NCBI RefSeq assembly: GCF_038592985.1
Contig: NZ_CP151951.1
Coordinates: 4,517,001 to 4,581,000, forward strand
Length of the DNA stretch: 64,000 nucleotides
Reading direction: 5' to 3'
From: Paenibacillus sp. FSL R10-2782
GTDB lineage: Bacteria > Bacillota > Bacilli > Paenibacillales > Paenibacillaceae
How positions within the stretch are numbered: the first letter of the stretch is position 1; each line of letters begins with the position of its first letter. The notes below the pieces were generated by a model, which did not search any database, was not told where the DNA came from, and was given only the letters and a program-made list of their open reading frames with translations. A program made the position numbers and the translations under genes. This document shows positions 62,464-64,000 of the stretch, piece by piece.

Positions 62464-63987
62464 TCAGCGATATTCCGCCAAACGTTCATTTAGCTCCCTC
62501 GTGTGCAGGTAAACTTCTCGATACAGCTCATACAGACCTTCATATCGAGCCACACGTTCCGGGTCTGGCGAGTATCTGGCTGCTTCACGGAGAAAAGCTT
62601 CCGCGCATGCTTGCAGGGATTCAAACCAGCCGCTACCGTAAGCAGCCAGCATCGCCGCACCCAAGGCAGGCCCTTGCTCGCTTTCCAGCTTGATGATATC
62701 CGCGTTAAAAATGTCTGCCTGCATTTGCAGCCACGCCTCATTACGCGCACCGCCGCCGATGGATATGACCTCGTTCACCGCTTTGCCCGTTCCTCGGAGA
62801 ATATCAATGGATTCCTTGAGCGAAAATGTAATTCCCTCCAGCACCGCCCTTGTAAAATGCGCGAGCTTATGCCCCGCATCCATCCCGATAAAGCTGCCTC
62901 GAATGGTGGCATCCGGATGAGGGGTACGTTCACCGACAATATAAGGCGTAAACAACAGCCCTCGGCTACCCGGCTCAATCGAATTGACATCCTCCAATAG
63001 CGCATCAAAAGAATGCTCCGGCGCAAAGGTATCCTTAAACCACGTCAGGCTGTACCCGGCTGCGAGTGTAACTCCCATGATATAATAAGCATCCTGCTCA
63101 CTATGATTAAAAAAATGCGCCCGACCCTGCACATCAATATCCTTACGTTCCTCATAGGAAAGCACAACACCTGAGGTGCCGATGCTGCACAAGGTGCGAC
63201 CTTCGCTCAAAATGCCTGCGCCAATCGCACCACATGCGTTGTCTGCGCCCCCCGCATATACCTTCGTTGCAGGCGAAAGTCCGCTCTGCTCCGCGATCTC
63301 CGGCAGCAGCGTACCTGTCTGGTCAAAGGATTCCACCAGCGGCGGGAGCAGAGACGACGGCAGTTCAAAAGCAGCAGCGATCTCCTGACTCCACTGCTTT
63401 TGAGCAACATCCAGCAGCAGCGTGCCCGCAGCATCCGAATACTCCATCGCCAGCTTTCCTGTCAGACGGAGCCTTACATAATCCTTCGGCAGCATAAAAT
63501 GGGCTGCACGAGCCAGCACGCCCGGCTCATGCTCCTGCACCCACAGCAGCTTAGGCAGTGTGAAGCCCTCCAGCGCGCGATTGCGTGCGACGCTCAGCAG
63601 CACTGGTCCGAGCTTTTCTTCAATGCGACGACATTGTTCCGTTGTGCGCGTGTCATTCCACAGAATAGCCGGACGAAGCACCTGGCCGTCCTTGTCAGTC
63701 AGCACAAGCCCGTGCATCTGTCCCGAAAAGCTAATGCCGTCCACGGCATCTGCATCGCTGATTCCGGCCTTCTCAACTAGCTGCTTCAGTGCTGTTAGCG
63801 TACCACGAACCCAGTCCTCAGGATGCTGCTCGCTGTACCCTGCCTTGGGCTGATGGAGTGGATAAGACTGGGAGGTTTCATAAGCTACCTGGCCCTTGCG
63901 ATTGACCAGCACTGTTTTGACTGCGCTGGTACCCAAGTCCACGCCGATGACATAGCGCTCCTGCCCCTGTTTCTGCATTTCCTGCAT
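62464..63987 (-). CDS. xylB: Xylulokinase
   Basis: 507 residues, FGGY carbohydrate kinase. It phosphorylates D-xylulose in xylose use. N-terminal ATP/sugar motif G-V-D-L-G-T-S-A-V-K-T near 15, G-I-S-F-S-G-Q-M-H-G-L near 85 (XylB-type Q-M-H-G), W-N-D-T-R near 110, the FGGY signature region near 365-395 (G-I-T-F-S-L-K), and G-G-G-A-R-N near 405. AGGAGG lies 7 bp before the ATG near the window end. A xylA gene, if adjacent, lies outside the window. Confidence 0.95.
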   Translation of the reverse strand: MQEMQKQGQERYVIGVDLGTSAVKTVLVNRKGQVAYETSQSYPLHQPKAGYSEQHPEDWVRGTLTALKQLVEKAGISDADAVDGISFSGQMHGLVLTDKDGQVLRPAILWNDTRTTEQCRRIEEKLGPVLLSVARNRALEGFTLPKLLWVQEHEPGVLARAAHFMLPKDYVRLRLTGKLAMEYSDAAGTLLLDVAQKQWSQEIAAAFELPSSLLPPLVESFDQTGTLLPEIAEQSGLSPATKVYAGGADNACGAIGAGILSEGRTLCSIGTSGVVLSYEERKDIDVQGRAHFFNHSEQDAYYIMGVTLAAGYSLTWFKDTFAPEHSFDALLEDVNSIEPGSRGLLFTPYIVGERTPHPDATIRGSFIGMDAGHKLAHFTRAVLEGITFSLKESIDILRGTGKAVNEVISIGGGARNEAWLQMQADIFNADIIKLESEQGPALGAAMLAAYGSGWFESLQACAEAFLREAARYSPDPERVARYEGLYELYREVYLHTRELNERLAEYR

Positions 63988-64000
63988 CGAAGTTCCTCCT

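Overview
The window looks like chromosomal DNA of a Paenibacillus, probably near P. polymyxa. I infer this from protein resemblance: a PerR that matches the Bacillus form residue for residue at its metal sites, gatCAB, an rsbV-rsbW-sigB operon, the spore protein YyaC, strong AAGGAGG-type ribosome binding sites, and many small proteins known from Bacillales. I see no rRNA, tRNA, insertion sequence or CRISPR array. Most of the window is ordinary core genome. Several small genes and one riboswitch lie in stretches that a plain long-ORF reading leaves empty.

Layout. 0-9.4 kb: a GH18 cell-wall hydrolase, perR, a two-gene membrane operon (DUF4097), an MgtC-family protein, a GNAT acetyltransferase, and gatC-gatA-gatB. 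9.5-18.5 kb: housekeeping and small stress proteins, including the dedA / thioredoxin-like / MBL-hydrolase operon, a Methyltransf_32-type methyltransferase, YyaC, a DUF1128 protein, a decayed PAP2 phosphatase, and GlsB/YeaQ- and YtxH-type proteins. 18.6-31 kb: a sigma-B region with a CorA-like transporter, rsbV-rsbW-sigB, a hybrid kinase, a CheR-type methyltransferase, a 1218-residue hybrid kinase and a REC-PP2C phosphatase. YflT-, YtxG- and YtjA-like proteins follow. Gene content matches the RsbK/RsbY/RsbM way of activating sigma-B known from the Bacillus cereus group. 31-36 kb: an SH3-NlpC/P60 hydrolase, a CDF transporter, a gap with unusual repeats, a small basic protein and an ABC-F ATPase.

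36.2-48.3 kb is the most striking part, a heme-acquisition locus. On the minus strand, three small secreted single-NEAT proteins are followed by a 1330-residue secreted protein with nine NEAT domains, then isdE, isdF and an ATPase. On the plus strand, read divergently, lie a second binding protein, permease and ATPase, ending in an IsdG-type heme monooxygenase. Fur boxes sit over the promoters in the shared 400-bp control region. None of the NEAT proteins has an LPXTG or S-layer-homology anchor and no sortase gene is present. The likely path is secreted hemophores to two membrane transporters to IsdG, which releases iron.

48.4-64 kb: an MBL-fold hydrolase; a cytochrome bd operon with cydA, cydB, a 36-residue CydS-like subunit and an unknown 33-residue membrane protein; a HEAT-repeat protein of the CvfC family; a lysine riboswitch with terminator in front of lysP; an MFS transporter; two paralogous secreted transglutaminase-like proteins flanking a Fur-controlled feoA-feoB-small-protein operon; and xylulokinase. 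Iron and heme supply (isd, feo), oxidative stress (perR) and general stress (sigB) are the main themes.
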